A stretch of DNA of 64,000 nt from NCBI RefSeq assembly GCF_900105245.1, contig NZ_FNSZ01000001.1, forward strand, positions 1,984,001-2,048,000, written 5' to 3'. Every line of letters starts with the position of its first letter. The stretch's first letter is position 1. The notes beneath the pieces were generated by a model. It searched no databases, had not been told where the DNA came from, and saw nothing but the letters and a program-made list of their open reading frames with translations. The DNA is from Streptomyces sp. 1222.5 (GTDB taxonomy: Bacteria; Actinomycetota; Actinomycetes; Streptomycetales; Streptomycetaceae). Below, piece by piece: positions 28,480 through 36,205 of the stretch. A program made the translations under genes and the position numbers.

Positions 28480-29499
28480 TCAGGAGTTGACGGCGGGAAT
28501 GATCCGGCTGCCGTAGGCGTCGATCGTCGCCTCCTGCGCGTCGTGCATGTCGTACACCGCGAACTGGTCGACGCCCAGCGCGCGAAGCGCCTTCAGCTTC
28601 TCCACGTGCTTCTCGGCGGGGCCGATCACGCAGAAGCGGTCGACGATCTCGTCGGGGACGAACTGGGTGTCCGGGTTGCCGCTGCGCCCGTGGTGGGCGT
28701 AGTCGTAGCCCTGCCGTGCCTTGATGTATTCGGTGAGTTCCTCGGGGACCTGCGCGGAGTGCGCGCCGTACTTGTCGACCAGGTCGGCCACGTGGTTGCC
28801 GACCATGCCGCCGAACCAGCGGCACTGCTCGCGGGCGTGGGCGAGGGCCTCGGGCGAGTCGTCCTCGGTGACGTAGGCGGGGGCGGCCACGCAGATCGTC
28901 ACCTCCGCCGGGTCGCGTCCGGCGGCGGCGGCCGCGTCCTTGACGGCCTTCACCATGTACTCGGTGAGGTACAGGTCGGACAGCTGCAGGATGAACCCGT
29001 CGGCCTCCTCTCCGGTCATCTTGAGCGCCTTCGGGCCGTACGCGGCCATCCAGACGGGGAGTTCGGCGCCCTCTCTGATCCACGGGAAGCGGATCTTCGT
29101 GCCGCCGAGGTCGGCCTCCTCGCCGTGTCCGAGGGCGCGGATGACCTTCATGGCCTCGCTGATCCGCGCCAGGGTGTTCGGTTTGCGGCCCGCGACGCGC
29201 ATGGCGGAGTCGCCGCGGCCGATGCCGCAGACGGTCCGGTTGCCGAACATGTCGTTCAGGGTGGCGAAGGTGGAGGCGGTGACCTCCCAGGTGCGGGTGC
29301 CCGGGTTGGTGACCATCGGGCCGACCGTCAGCTTCGTGGTGTTCGCGAGGATCTGGCTGTAGATCACGAACGGCTCCTGCCACAGCACGGCGGAGTCGAA
29401 GGTCCAGCCGTAGCGGAAGCCGTTGCGCTCGGCCCGCTTCATCAGGCTGATGACACGGGAGGCCGGCGGATCGGTCTGCAGGACGAGTCCGAAGTCCAT
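28480..29499 (-). CDS. LLM-class (luciferase-like) F420-dependent-type oxidoreductase, TIGR03842-like
   Basis: A 339-residue TIM-barrel oxidoreductase of the luciferase-like superfamily. It starts DFGLVLQTDPPASRVISLMK, with CGIGRGDSAMRVAGRKPNTL and the C-terminal FAVYDMHDAQEATIDAYGS, which I recall as traits of the CPS_4043 (TIGR03842) group. Members typically use F420 or FMN. AGGAG lies about eight bases before the ATG at 29497-29499. It is 11 bases downstream of the dihydropyrimidinase gene, so it very likely acts in the same pathway, possibly as the redox step usually done by dihydropyrimidine dehydrogenase (inference). Confidence 0.85.
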   Translation of the reverse strand: MDFGLVLQTDPPASRVISLMKRAERNGFRYGWTFDSAVLWQEPFVIYSQILANTTKLTVGPMVTNPGTRTWEVTASTFATLNDMFGNRTVCGIGRGDSAMRVAGRKPNTLARISEAMKVIRALGHGEEADLGGTKIRFPWIREGAELPVWMAAYGPKALKMTGEEADGFILQLSDLYLTEYMVKAVKDAAAAAGRDPAEVTICVAAPAYVTEDDSPEALAHAREQCRWFGGMVGNHVADLVDKYGAHSAQVPEELTEYIKARQGYDYAHHGRSGNPDTQFVPDEIVDRFCVIGPAEKHVEKLKALRALGVDQFAVYDMHDAQEATIDAYGSRIIPAVNS

Positions 29500-29510
29500 G
29501 GGCGCCACTC

Positions 29511-30914
29511 CTAGTTGAGGTACTGACAGGTGGAGCGCGGGGTGTAGACGCCGTGGCCGGCGCGTCCGGTGTACTCCCGCTGGTCGACGACGGGCACGCC
29601 GCGCGAGAGCACCGTCTCGACCCGGCCGGTGACGCGTTTGCCCTCGTAGGCCGAGTAGTCGACGTTCATGTGGTGGGTCTCGGCGGACATGACCTGCTCG
29701 GCGTGCGGGTCGTAGATGACGACGTCGGCGTCGGCGCCCGGGGTGATGGTGCCCTTCTGCGGGTACAGGCCGAACATCCGGGCCGGGGTGGCGCACGCGA
29801 TCTCGATCCAGCGGCGGCGGGTGATGTGCCCGTCGACGACGGCCTGGTGGAGCAGGTCCATGCGGTTCTCCACCCCGGGCAGGCCGTTGGGGATCTTGGA
29901 GAAGTCGCCGCGGCCCAGTTCCTTCTGGCCGGTGAAGCAGAAGGGGCAGTGGTCGGTGGAGACCACCTGGAGGTCGTTGGTGCGCAGCCCCCTCCACAGG
30001 GCGGCCTGGTGCTCCCTGGGCCTGAGCGGGGTGCTGCACACGTACTTGGCGCCCTCGAAGTCGGGCTCCGCCAGGTTGTCGGTGGACAGGAACAGGTACT
30101 GCGGGCAGGTCTCGCCGAAGACGTTCAGCCCCTCGTCCCGGGCCCGCGCCAGCTCGGCCACCGCCTCCGTCGCCGAGACGTGCACGACGTACAGCGGCGC
30201 CCCGGCGACCTGGGCGAGGCGGATGGCGCGGTGGGTGGCCTCGGCCTCCAGCAGGGCCTTGCGGACCTCGCCGTGGTAGCGCGGGTCGGTCTCCCCTCGG
30301 GCCAGCGCCTGCTCGACCAGGACGTCGATCGCGATGCCGTTCTCGGCGTGCATCATGATCAGGCCGCCGTTCTCGGCGGAGCGCTGCATGGCCCGCAGGA
30401 TCTGCCCGTCGTCCGAGTAGAACACCCCCGGGTAGGCCATGAACTGCTTGAAGGAGGTGACTCCCTCCTCGATCAGCAGGTCCATCTCCTTCAGCGTCTC
30501 CTGGTTCACGTCGGAGACGATCATGTGGAAGCCGTAGTCGATCGCGCAGTTGCCCTCGGCCTTGGCGTGCCAGGCGTCGAGGCCCTCGCGCAGGGTGTGG
30601 CCGACGCTCTGCACCGCGAAGTCGACGATCGTCGTGGTCCCGCCCCAGGCGGCGGCGCGGGTACCGGTCTCGAAGGTGTCGGAGGCGAAGGTGCCGCCGA
30701 ACGGCAGCTCCATGTGGGTGTGGGCGTCGACGCCGCCCGGGATGACGTACTTCCCGGTGGCGTCGATGGTCCGGTCGGCGCCGAACGCCTCGGCGGCGGG
30801 GGTGCCGGTGGCGGCGAGGGCGGCGATACGGCCGTCCTCGATCAGCACGTCGGCGTGGATCTCGTCGGACGCGGTGATGACGAGACCACCGCGGATCACT
30901 GTTCGGCGGCTCAT
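29511..30914 (-). CDS. hydA: Dihydropyrimidinase / hydantoinase
   Basis: A 467-residue zinc amidohydrolase that opens the ring of 5,6-dihydrouracil or hydantoins to N-carbamoyl products. The binuclear metal site is complete: His65 and His67 in VDAHTHMELPFGG, the carboxylated Lys156 in SFKQFMAYPG, the His of MMHAEN, the His of VVHVSATEA, and the Asp of STDHCPF. The length is normal. It lies 91 bases after the carbon-nitrogen hydrolase, whose enzyme would hydrolyse the N-carbamoyl product, and just before the LLM oxidoreductase. Confidence 0.94.
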   Translation of the reverse strand: MSRRTVIRGGLVITASDEIHADVLIEDGRIAALAATGTPAAEAFGADRTIDATGKYVIPGGVDAHTHMELPFGGTFASDTFETGTRAAAWGGTTTIVDFAVQSVGHTLREGLDAWHAKAEGNCAIDYGFHMIVSDVNQETLKEMDLLIEEGVTSFKQFMAYPGVFYSDDGQILRAMQRSAENGGLIMMHAENGIAIDVLVEQALARGETDPRYHGEVRKALLEAEATHRAIRLAQVAGAPLYVVHVSATEAVAELARARDEGLNVFGETCPQYLFLSTDNLAEPDFEGAKYVCSTPLRPREHQAALWRGLRTNDLQVVSTDHCPFCFTGQKELGRGDFSKIPNGLPGVENRMDLLHQAVVDGHITRRRWIEIACATPARMFGLYPQKGTITPGADADVVIYDPHAEQVMSAETHHMNVDYSAYEGKRVTGRVETVLSRGVPVVDQREYTGRAGHGVYTPRSTCQYLN

Positions 30915-31005
30915 GAGCCCTCTCCTTCGTGGTCGCCTGCGGGTCGTCGGTGGCTGGTCGCGCGGTCCCCCGCGCCCCGTGCCGGAGCCGTTGCGGGCTC
31001 CGTCG

Positions 31006-31848
31006 TCAGGGCGCCGTCAGCGGCCCGTACGCGCCCGGCGCGCGGTCGCGGTAGAACTGCCAGCGGTCGCGGACCTCGCGGAGTTTCGCCAGGTCGAGGT
31101 CGCGGACGACGAGTTCGGTCTCCTTGTCGCTCGCCACCTCCCCCACGAACTGGGCCTCCGGGTCCACGAAGTAGGTGGTGCCGTAGAAGTCGTTGTCGCC
31201 CAGGTCCTCCACGCCGACCCGGTTGATCGCGCCGACGAAGTACTCGTTGGCGACGGCCGCCGCCGGCTGCTCCAGCTGCCACAGGTAGCGGGAGAGCCCG
31301 CGCGAGGTCGCGGAGGGGTTGAAGACGATCTCGGCGCCGGCGAGGCCCAGCGCCCGCCAGCCCTCCGGGAAGTGCCGGTCGTAGCAGATGTACACGCCGA
31401 TCCGGCCGACGGCGGTGTCGAAGACGGGCCAGCCGCTGTTGCCGGGACGGAAGTAGAACTTCTCCCAGAACCCCTGCACCTGGGGGATGTGGGTCTTGCG
31501 GTACTTGCCGAGGTAGGAGCCGTCCGCGTCGATCACGGCGGCCGTGTTGTACAGGACGCCCGGCTGCTCCTCCTCGTACATCGGCAGGACCAGGACGATG
31601 CCCAGCTCGCGGGCGAGGGTCTGGAAGCGCCGGACGGTGGGGCCCTCGGGGATCCGCTCGGCGTACTCGTAGAACGCCTTGTCCTGGACTTGGCAGAAGT
31701 AGGGGCCGTAGAACAGCTCCTGGAAGCAGAGCACCTGGGCGCCCTGCGCGGCCGCGTCGCGCGCCGCCTGCTCGTGGACCTGGATCATGGATTCCTTGTC
31801 GCCGGTCCAGGCGGTCTGGAAGAGGGCGGCTCGGATCACTCGGCTCAT
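31006..31848 (-). CDS. Nitrilase-superfamily amidohydrolase, beta-ureidopropionase-like (copy 1)
   Basis: A 280-residue carbon-nitrogen hydrolase. The Glu-Lys-Cys triad is Glu44 in CFQELFYGP, Lys118 in GKYRKTHIPQ and Cys155 in GVYICYDRHFPE. AVANEYFVGAINRVG is typical of beta-ureidopropionase and N-carbamoyl amide hydrolases. It should convert N-carbamoyl-beta-alanine to beta-alanine, ammonia and CO2. It is the first gene of the leftward run to hydA, the LLM gene and the permease, and its promoter region carries repeated GTGAMAC boxes. A close paralogue lies at 34,988-35,830. Confidence 0.9.
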   Translation of the reverse strand: MSRVIRAALFQTAWTGDKESMIQVHEQAARDAAAQGAQVLCFQELFYGPYFCQVQDKAFYEYAERIPEGPTVRRFQTLARELGIVLVLPMYEEEQPGVLYNTAAVIDADGSYLGKYRKTHIPQVQGFWEKFYFRPGNSGWPVFDTAVGRIGVYICYDRHFPEGWRALGLAGAEIVFNPSATSRGLSRYLWQLEQPAAAVANEYFVGAINRVGVEDLGDNDFYGTTYFVDPEAQFVGEVASDKETELVVRDLDLAKLREVRDRWQFYRDRAPGAYGPLTAP

Positions 31849-31914
31849 CGGGACCTCCGGTAGCTCGGTGTGCCGAGAGCCTAGGAAGCCCGGACGGTGC
31901 CTTTGAGTGGCAGC

Positions 31915-32008
31915 GTGTCACGTCTGCGGGGTCCGGGCGTGCCACCGTGTCACGTCTGCGTGGGCTCATGTTTCACCGCCGTTTTCCCAGGTCGTCGCAT
32001 GTTTCACC
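31915..32008 (-). promoter_or_regulatory. Repeated GTGAMAC operator boxes upstream of the pyrimidine operon
   Basis: Two pairs of exact direct repeats occur in under 100 bases. GTGTCACGTCTGCG lies at 31915-31928 and 31947-31960, and CATGTTTCACC at 31967-31977 and 31998-32008. Read on the minus strand, all four contain GTGACAC or GTGAAAC. The copies within each pair are 32 and 31 bases apart, about three helical turns. They precede the copy-1 hydrolase start (31848) and reach the end of the pucR gene. PucR is the obvious candidate binder. Confidence 0.55.
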
Positions 32009-33587
32009 CCTGTTGCGCGTCATGCGCGAGGAGCGCGATGTGCACGGAGGCCGCCTGTTCGAAGTCGTCCAGGTCGACGCCGAGGCGGCCCTGTATCGCC
32101 TCCAGACGGCGGTAGAGGGCTGGCCGGGAGACATGGTGGAGCTGGGCGGTACGGGACTTGTTGCGGCCCGTCGCCAGGTAGGTCCGCAGGACGTTCAGCA
32201 GTTCCGGTTCGGCCGCCCGCAGCAGCCCGTCCAGCTCCCGCTCGGCGAAGGACTGCACGTGCGGGTCGTCCCGCAGCAGCCGGACCAGCCCGCGCAGATG
32301 GACGTCCTTCAGCCGTACGACGGCCGGCGGGTCGAGGGCGGCCGTGGAGTCGGCGACGGCCTCGGCGACATGCCGGGCCTCCCGCAGCCCGGCGGGCACG
32401 TCGTCCCAGACGGTGCGCGGTTCGGCGGCGGCGACCGTGGCCGCCGGGTCGGTCTCGTCGCGGAGCCGGGCCGCGAAGTGGGCGGTGAGCGCCTGCGCGT
32501 GCTGGTCGCGGGCCAGACTGAGCAGGACCGCGGTGGCCCCGTCCGCCAGCTCGGCGACCAGCCCGGGCAGTCCCAGCATGCGCAGCACCCGGCCGAGCCG
32601 GGCCGGGTCCCCGCCGGGGACGACGAGCGGGACGAAGGTCCTTCGGTTGACCGGCAGTCCGGCGGCGCGGGCCCGCGGCAGCACCTGCCGGGCCGGTACG
32701 ACCCCGGAGACCAGGTCGGTGAGCAGGCTCTGCGCGGACTGCTCCTCCCAGCTGTGGGCGGAGCCGCCGCCGAGCATGCGGTGCAGGACCAGCGCCTCGG
32801 CGGCCCGGTCGGCGAGCAGCCGTCCGGTGGCCGTGTCGCCGCGGTAGCCGCACAGCAGCAGCCGGCCCCACCGCTCCCCGCGCCCGCCCAGCTCGGCGCT
32901 GATCCAGCCGTCTCCCGCGGCGCCGCCGGCCTGCCGGGCGATGCGTTCCCAGTCGCGCAGCACGTCGTCCACCGCGGACCGCTCCCCCGCCGTGGCGAGG
33001 ACCCGGTGGGCGAGGTTGGTGACGACGACCGGGCAGCCGCTGTGCCGGGCGACCTCGTCGAGGAGCCGGCCGAGCGGGGCGCCGGCCGTGATGAGTCCGG
33101 TGAGGGCCGTCCGCACGGTCTCCGACAGGCTGACCGCGGCGAACTTCCGGCGCACCAGCCGGCTCTGGACCTCCTCCGTCAGCTCGGCGAAGGGGAACGG
33201 CCGGTGCAGGACCACCATGGGCAGCCCGCACCGCTCGGCGGCCCGGCGCATCACCTCGGGCGGGGTGGGAAAGGCCCGGCCGAGGCCGAGCACGACGGCC
33301 GAGGCCTCGGCCCGGTGCAGGGACTGGATGTACTCGGCCTGCTTGGCCTCGTCCCCGGCGAGGAGCACCCCGGTGGTGAGCACCATCTCCCCTCCGGTGA
33401 GCATCACGCCGACGTCGGCCGCCTCGGCGACGTGCACCCAGCGCACGGGCCGGTCGAGCTGCCCGGCCCCGGCGACCACTTCCGGCTCCCCGGCGAGCAC
33501 CCGCTCCAGGGTGAGCACCTGGCGGACGGAGAGGACGGGTTCGGACGGCTGCCGGGCGGGGGGGCGGAGGTCGGTGTCGGATGCCAT
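32004..33587 (-). CDS. PucR-family transcriptional regulator
   Basis: A 527-residue regulator. The N-terminal purine catabolism PucR domain spans about residues 20-140 (VLSVRQVLTLERVLAGEPEV, then MVLTTGVLLA). A GGDEF-like CdaR middle part follows, and the C-terminal helix-turn-helix is LLNVLRTYLATGRNKSRTAQ with HVSRPALYRRLEAIQ. PucR proteins usually respond to purine or nucleobase catabolites. It sits between the copy-1 hydrolase operon and the aminotransferase/copy-2 operon, all on one strand, and is inferred to control both through GTGAMAC boxes. Confidence 0.92.
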   Translation of the reverse strand: MASDTDLRPPARQPSEPVLSVRQVLTLERVLAGEPEVVAGAGQLDRPVRWVHVAEAADVGVMLTGGEMVLTTGVLLAGDEAKQAEYIQSLHRAEASAVVLGLGRAFPTPPEVMRRAAERCGLPMVVLHRPFPFAELTEEVQSRLVRRKFAAVSLSETVRTALTGLITAGAPLGRLLDEVARHSGCPVVVTNLAHRVLATAGERSAVDDVLRDWERIARQAGGAAGDGWISAELGGRGERWGRLLLCGYRGDTATGRLLADRAAEALVLHRMLGGGSAHSWEEQSAQSLLTDLVSGVVPARQVLPRARAAGLPVNRRTFVPLVVPGGDPARLGRVLRMLGLPGLVAELADGATAVLLSLARDQHAQALTAHFAARLRDETDPAATVAAAEPRTVWDDVPAGLREARHVAEAVADSTAALDPPAVVRLKDVHLRGLVRLLRDDPHVQSFAERELDGLLRAAEPELLNVLRTYLATGRNKSRTAQLHHVSRPALYRRLEAIQGRLGVDLDDFEQAASVHIALLAHDAQQG

Positions 33588-33612
33588 GGCCGTATCCCTC
33601 GCTCGGACGGTG

Positions 33613-33629
33613 GCGCCCCGACGGGGCGC
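33613..33629 (-). terminator. Hairpin between aminotransferase and pucR genes
   Basis: GCGCCCC / GGGGCGC with a three-base loop, about 80 bases after the aminotransferase stop and just ahead of pucR. It could end the copy-2 hydrolase/aminotransferase transcript and separate pucR from it. Confidence 0.5.
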
Positions 33630-33707
33630 GGGGATCTGCGCGACCGGCCGCGACGGCCCCGCGGACGACCGCCCACGAGACCCGTCACGGCTTCCCTCGC
33701 CACGCGC

Positions 33708-34991
33708 CTAGTACGAACTCCGCAGCGCGCGTTCGAGGATGGCCGCCCCTTCCTCGGCCTCCGCCACCGTCAGGGACAGCGGCGGGGCGATGCGCAGGGC
33801 GCTGGTGTCGTGGCCGCCGCCCTTCCCGATGAGCAGCCCGCCCTCGCGGGCCGCCTCGAGCACGGCGGCGGCCGCCTTCGGATCGGCCTCGTCCGTCCCG
33901 GGCCGGACCAGCTCGACACCGATCATCAGCCCGCGTCCGCGCACCTCGCGTACGCCCGGCAGCTTGGCGGCGACGGCCCGCAGCCGCTCGATGAGCAGCC
34001 CGCCGACCCGGCGCGCGTTGCCCTGCAGGTCGTGTTCGACCAGGTAGGCGAGGTTGGCGAGACCGGCGGCCATGGTGATCTGCGTGCCGCCGAAGGTGGA
34101 GATGCTGTTGGCGTCCAGGCAGTTCATGATCTCGGCGCGGCCGACGACCCCGCCGATGGACATGCCGTTGCCGATGCCCTTGGCGAAGGTGACGAGGTCC
34201 GGCGGGCCGCTGCGGGCGTGCGCCTGCCAGCCCCAGAAGTGGTCGCCGGTGCGGCCCCAGCCGGTCTGCACCTCGTCGGCGATCCACAGGATGCCGTGCT
34301 CGTTCAGGACCTCGCGGAAGGCGGCGTAGAGGCCGTCGGGCGGGGAGGTGAACCCGCCCACGCCCTGCACCGGTTCGGCGATCAGCGCGGCGGGCGGCCG
34401 GGTGTGGCCGAGGATGTCCCTCAGGTCGGCCACGCACGCGTCGATGAACGCGCGGTCGTCGAGGTGGGCGTACGGGCCCCGGGTACGGACGCCGCCGTGG
34501 ACGTACAGGGTCTGCAGCGGGGACAGCGAGGTCGGGGACCAGCTGCGGTTGCCGGTGACGCCGACCGCGCTGAAGGAGCGCCCGTGGTAGCTGTTGCGCA
34601 TCGCGAGGACCGTGTTGCCGCGCCGGTAGGTGGTGGCGAGCAGCAGCGCGGTGTCGTTGGCCTCGGTGCCGGAGGTCGTGAAGAACACCCGGGCGTCCGG
34701 GATGCCGCTCAACTGGGCGATGCGCTCGGCGAGGTCGACCATCGGCCGGTTGAGGTAGAGGGTCGAGGAGTGCAGGATCCGCCCGGCCTGCTCGCTCACC
34801 GCCTTGGTCACCTCGGGCAGCGCGTGAGCGGTCATCGTGGTCAGGATGCCGCCGAAGAAGTCCAGGTACCGGTTGCCCGCGGAGTCCCAGACGTGCCGTC
34901 CCTCGCCGTGGGTGATCTCCAGCGGGTCGTCGTAGTAGAGGGCGAGCCACTCGGGCATGACCTGGCGGTGGCGGGAGTAGAGGTCGTTCAC
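33708..34991 (-). CDS. Class III aminotransferase (beta-alanine/omega-amino acid type)
   Basis: A 427-residue PLP enzyme. The phosphate loop is FTTSGTEANDTALLLAT (about 105-120), the Asp is in ILWIADEVQTGWGRTG, and the Schiff-base Lys is K271 in VTFAKGIGNGMSIGG. It would transfer the amino group of beta-alanine or 3-aminoisobutyrate to pyruvate or 2-oxoglutarate, giving malonate semialdehydes. The GTG start overlaps the stop of the copy-2 hydrolase (GTGA), tying it directly to hydrolase output. No semialdehyde dehydrogenase is visible nearby. Confidence 0.9.
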   Translation of the reverse strand: MNDLYSRHRQVMPEWLALYYDDPLEITHGEGRHVWDSAGNRYLDFFGGILTTMTAHALPEVTKAVSEQAGRILHSSTLYLNRPMVDLAERIAQLSGIPDARVFFTTSGTEANDTALLLATTYRRGNTVLAMRNSYHGRSFSAVGVTGNRSWSPTSLSPLQTLYVHGGVRTRGPYAHLDDRAFIDACVADLRDILGHTRPPAALIAEPVQGVGGFTSPPDGLYAAFREVLNEHGILWIADEVQTGWGRTGDHFWGWQAHARSGPPDLVTFAKGIGNGMSIGGVVGRAEIMNCLDANSISTFGGTQITMAAGLANLAYLVEHDLQGNARRVGGLLIERLRAVAAKLPGVREVRGRGLMIGVELVRPGTDEADPKAAAAVLEAAREGGLLIGKGGGHDTSALRIAPPLSLTVAEAEEGAAILERALRSSY

Positions 34992-35830
34992 GGCTGTACC
35001 AGTCCTTCGTAGGCGTCGGGGCGGCGGTCGCGATAGAAGGCCCACTGCTGCCGTACCTGCTCGATGAGGTCGAAGTCCAGGTCGCGGATGAGGAGTTCCT
35101 CGGTCTTGTCGCTGGCTACGTCGCCGACGAACTGCCCACGCGGGTCGACGAAGTAACTCGTGCCGTAGAAGTCGTTGTCGCCGTAGTCCTCCTGGCCGAT
35201 GCGGTTGATGGCGGCGACGAAGTACTCGTTGGCGACGGCCGCGGCGGGCTGCTCCAGCTGCCAGAGGTAGGCGGAGAGACCGCGGTGGGTGGCGGAGGGG
35301 TTGTACACCAACTGGGCGCCGTTGAGTCCCAGTTGCCGCCAGCCCTCGGGGAAGTGCCGGTCGTAGCAGATGTAGACGCCCACCTTGCCGACAGCGGTGT
35401 CGAAGACGGGCCAGCCCAGGTTGCCGGGCTTGAAGTAGTACTTCTCCCAGAAGCCCTTCACCTGCGGGATGTGGTGCTTGCGGTACTTGCCGAGGAAGGT
35501 GCCGTCGGCGTCGATGACGGCGGCGGTGTTGTAGTAGAAGCCGGACTGCTCGACCTCGAAGACCGGTACGACGATCACCATGCCGGTATCGCGCGCGAGT
35601 TGCTCCATACGGCGGACCGTCGGGCCGTCGGGCACCGGTTCGGCCCACCGGTAGTGCTCCGCCTCCTGGACCTGGCAGAAGTAGGGGGCGTTGAAGACTT
35701 CCTGGAAGCCGATGATCTTCGCGCCTCGGCGGGCCGCCTCGCGGGCGTACTCCTCGTGTTTCGCCACCATGGACTCGGTGTCGCCGGTCCAGGTGGCCTG
35801 GACCAGAGCGGCGCGGACGACGTTGGCCAT
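34988..35830 (-). CDS. Nitrilase-superfamily amidohydrolase, beta-ureidopropionase-like (copy 2)
   Basis: A 280-residue paralogue of the copy at 31,006-31,848, with the same triad positions: Glu44 (GFQEVFNAP), Lys118 (GKYRKHHIPQ) and Cys155 (GVYICYDRHFPE). The two are similar along their full length. It is coupled to the aminotransferase gene. Divergent substrate range, such as uracil- versus thymine-derived carbamoyl acids, would explain keeping two copies, but this is inference. A palindrome lies about 30 bases upstream. Confidence 0.9.
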   Translation of the reverse strand: MANVVRAALVQATWTGDTESMVAKHEEYAREAARRGAKIIGFQEVFNAPYFCQVQEAEHYRWAEPVPDGPTVRRMEQLARDTGMVIVVPVFEVEQSGFYYNTAAVIDADGTFLGKYRKHHIPQVKGFWEKYYFKPGNLGWPVFDTAVGKVGVYICYDRHFPEGWRQLGLNGAQLVYNPSATHRGLSAYLWQLEQPAAAVANEYFVAAINRIGQEDYGDNDFYGTSYFVDPRGQFVGDVASDKTEELLIRDLDFDLIEQVRQQWAFYRDRRPDAYEGLVQP

Positions 35831-35859
35831 GAGCTGCTCCTTCGACGCGACCTCAGAGC

Positions 35860-35888
35860 CTCTACGCCCGTAGAGCAGGCCGTAGAGG
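35860..35888. promoter_or_regulatory. Palindrome CTCTACGccCGTAGAG plus a third half-site
   Basis: A 16-base dyad at 35860-35875 with 7-bp arms is followed by another CGTAGAG at 35882-35888. It lies 30-58 bases upstream of the copy-2 hydrolase start, where an operator overlapping the promoter would be expected. Confidence 0.5.
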
Positions 35889-35953
35889 GACGAAAGTAAG
35901 CCTCCCGACGCCCCTTGCCAAGACCATCGTCGTCAACCCGCGGAGTCGATCAC

Positions 35954-35960
35954 GTTTCAC
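35954..35960 (-). promoter_or_regulatory. Single GTGAAAC box
   Basis: GTTTCAC on the plus strand (GTGAAAC on the minus strand) lies about 125 bases upstream of the copy-2 hydrolase start and matches the repeated boxes ahead of the copy-1 operon. A single seven-base match is weak evidence by itself. Confidence 0.3.
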
Positions 35961-36205
35961 ACTCCTGTGGGTGAGCGAAGCCGCCCGGCCAGGGGGCGGA
36001 CGGGGACACGACGGGACCAGGTCCCGGAGGCGCCTCACGATGGGTGCGGCCGGCGTGGCGGGGGCCCGGCCGTCGGAGCGCCTGCCGGGCGAGGCGGCAG
36101 CACCGGCGGGACCCGCCCCGGCGCCCCGCCGGGCAACGGTCGCGTCGGGCGCCCTCAACCCGCACGGCGCGCTCCGGGGACCCGCACGGCGGCTCGGAGG
36201 GGGCG

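Larger units (their letters stand above)
35831..36205. other. Intergenic region with regulatory repeats
   Basis: This 375-base gap holds the promoter of the copy-2 hydrolase gene on the minus strand, the palindrome near 35860 and a GTTTCAC box at 35954. The part from 36000 to 36205 is downstream of the UL36-like gene. I see no convincing coding frame. Confidence 0.5.

Noticed and set aside
31947..35012. 1021-codon open frame on the plus strand
   Set aside because: It runs antisense through pucR, the aminotransferase and the hydrolase genes, which all have clear motifs. The plus-strand translation is low-complexity Gly/Asp/Val/His-rich text.
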